Below, piece after piece: positions 63,946 to 64,000 of a stretch of 64,000 nucleotides of DNA. The notes below the pieces were generated by a model. It made no database searches and had not been told where the DNA came from. It saw nothing but the letters and a program-made list of their open reading frames with translations. Origin of the DNA: an uncultured Sutterella sp. Its GTDB lineage: Bacteria > Pseudomonadota > Gammaproteobacteria > Burkholderiales > Burkholderiaceae_F. The translations under genes and the position numbers were made by a program. Each line of letters opens with the position of its first letter. Positions within the stretch are counted from its first letter, which is position 1. The stretch covers positions 268,168 to 332,167 of the forward strand of contig CATVXH010000001.1 of the NCBI GenBank assembly GCA_958347955.1, in the 5' to 3' direction.

Positions 63946-64000
63946 TGGTGGGAGCGCAGAGACTCGAACTCTGGACCGACGGATTAAGAGTCCGCTGCTC
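63946..64000 (-). tRNA. tRNA-Lys(CTT), copy 2 (cut by window edge)
   Basis: The 3' 55 nt of a second tRNA-Lys are present and identical to copy 1 through the anticodon loop. The 5' part lies beyond the window. The copies are 30 bp apart and probably co-transcribed. Confidence 0.93.

Overview
The window looks like a piece of a betaproteobacterial chromosome, most likely Burkholderiales and probably the anaerobic, gut-associated Sutterellaceae (Sutterella/Parasutterella type). This placement is inferred. It rests on betaproteobacterial gene neighbourhoods (recG-oxyR, fba-purC-purE-purK-sua5, a 6S RNA next to an EVE-domain gene) combined with a strongly anaerobic, amino-acid- and dicarboxylate-based metabolism. 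No phage, insertion sequence, CRISPR array or rRNA gene was seen. The only clearly broken gene is a MATE transporter with a homopolymer frameshift.

Layout. 1-3.1 kb: oxyR (cut by the window edge), recG and ridA on the minus strand. 3.7-9.7 kb: frdA, frdB, aspA and dcuA on the plus strand, all with the extreme codon bias of highly expressed genes. 9.9-14 kb: an MMPL exporter/LolA-like pair and two small envelope proteins. 14-14.9 kb: greB, tRNA-Ala and tRNA-Glu. 14.9-20.7 kb: four tandem, non-identical NSS-family Na+/amino-acid symporters, each followed by its own hairpin. 20.9-22.2 kb: the frameshifted MATE gene. 22.3-29.9 kb: housekeeping genes on the minus strand (spoT/rel, rpoZ, gmk, maf, rlmH, rsfS, nadD, purD, yebC). 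30.1-34.4 kb: two M20 amidohydrolases flanking a DcuC-type carrier. 34.4-37.3 kb: an orphan NarL-type regulator, a lipoprotein, frdC (the dihaem cytochrome b missing from the frdAB locus) and upp. 37.4-43.1 kb: a LapA-like protein, metNI without metQ, tRNA-Thr, an EVE-domain gene, a 6S RNA, uppP, trmB, tRNA-Gly and mscL. 43.1-46.5 kb: a single-chain [FeFe]-hydrogenase/rubredoxin/rubrerythrin fusion, a 56-aa membrane protein and fbp. 46.5-50.8 kb: pepN and purB. 51-54 kb: a Spy-like secreted protein and a DUF72/cyclase/thioesterase operon. 54-64 kb: murI, an EamA carrier, a pseudouridine synthase, sua5, purK, purE, purC, dgkA, fba, an AMIN-domain amidase, tsaE and two tRNA-Lys genes.

How the genes fit together. 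Aspartate entering through DcuA, probably in exchange for succinate, would be deaminated by AspA to fumarate. A Wolinella-type FrdABC quinol:fumarate reductase would then reduce the fumarate. FrdC is encoded about 29 kb from FrdAB but shares their codon bias. DcuC, four NSS symporters, PepN and two M20 hydrolases suit an organism living on amino acids and peptides. Fbp and class II aldolase fit gluconeogenesis.

The most unusual item is the hydrogenase fusion. Its rubredoxin-rubrerythrin part has its own perfectly placed Shine-Dalgarno sequence and ATG inside the reading frame, so the locus may make both a long fusion and a short free rubrerythrin.
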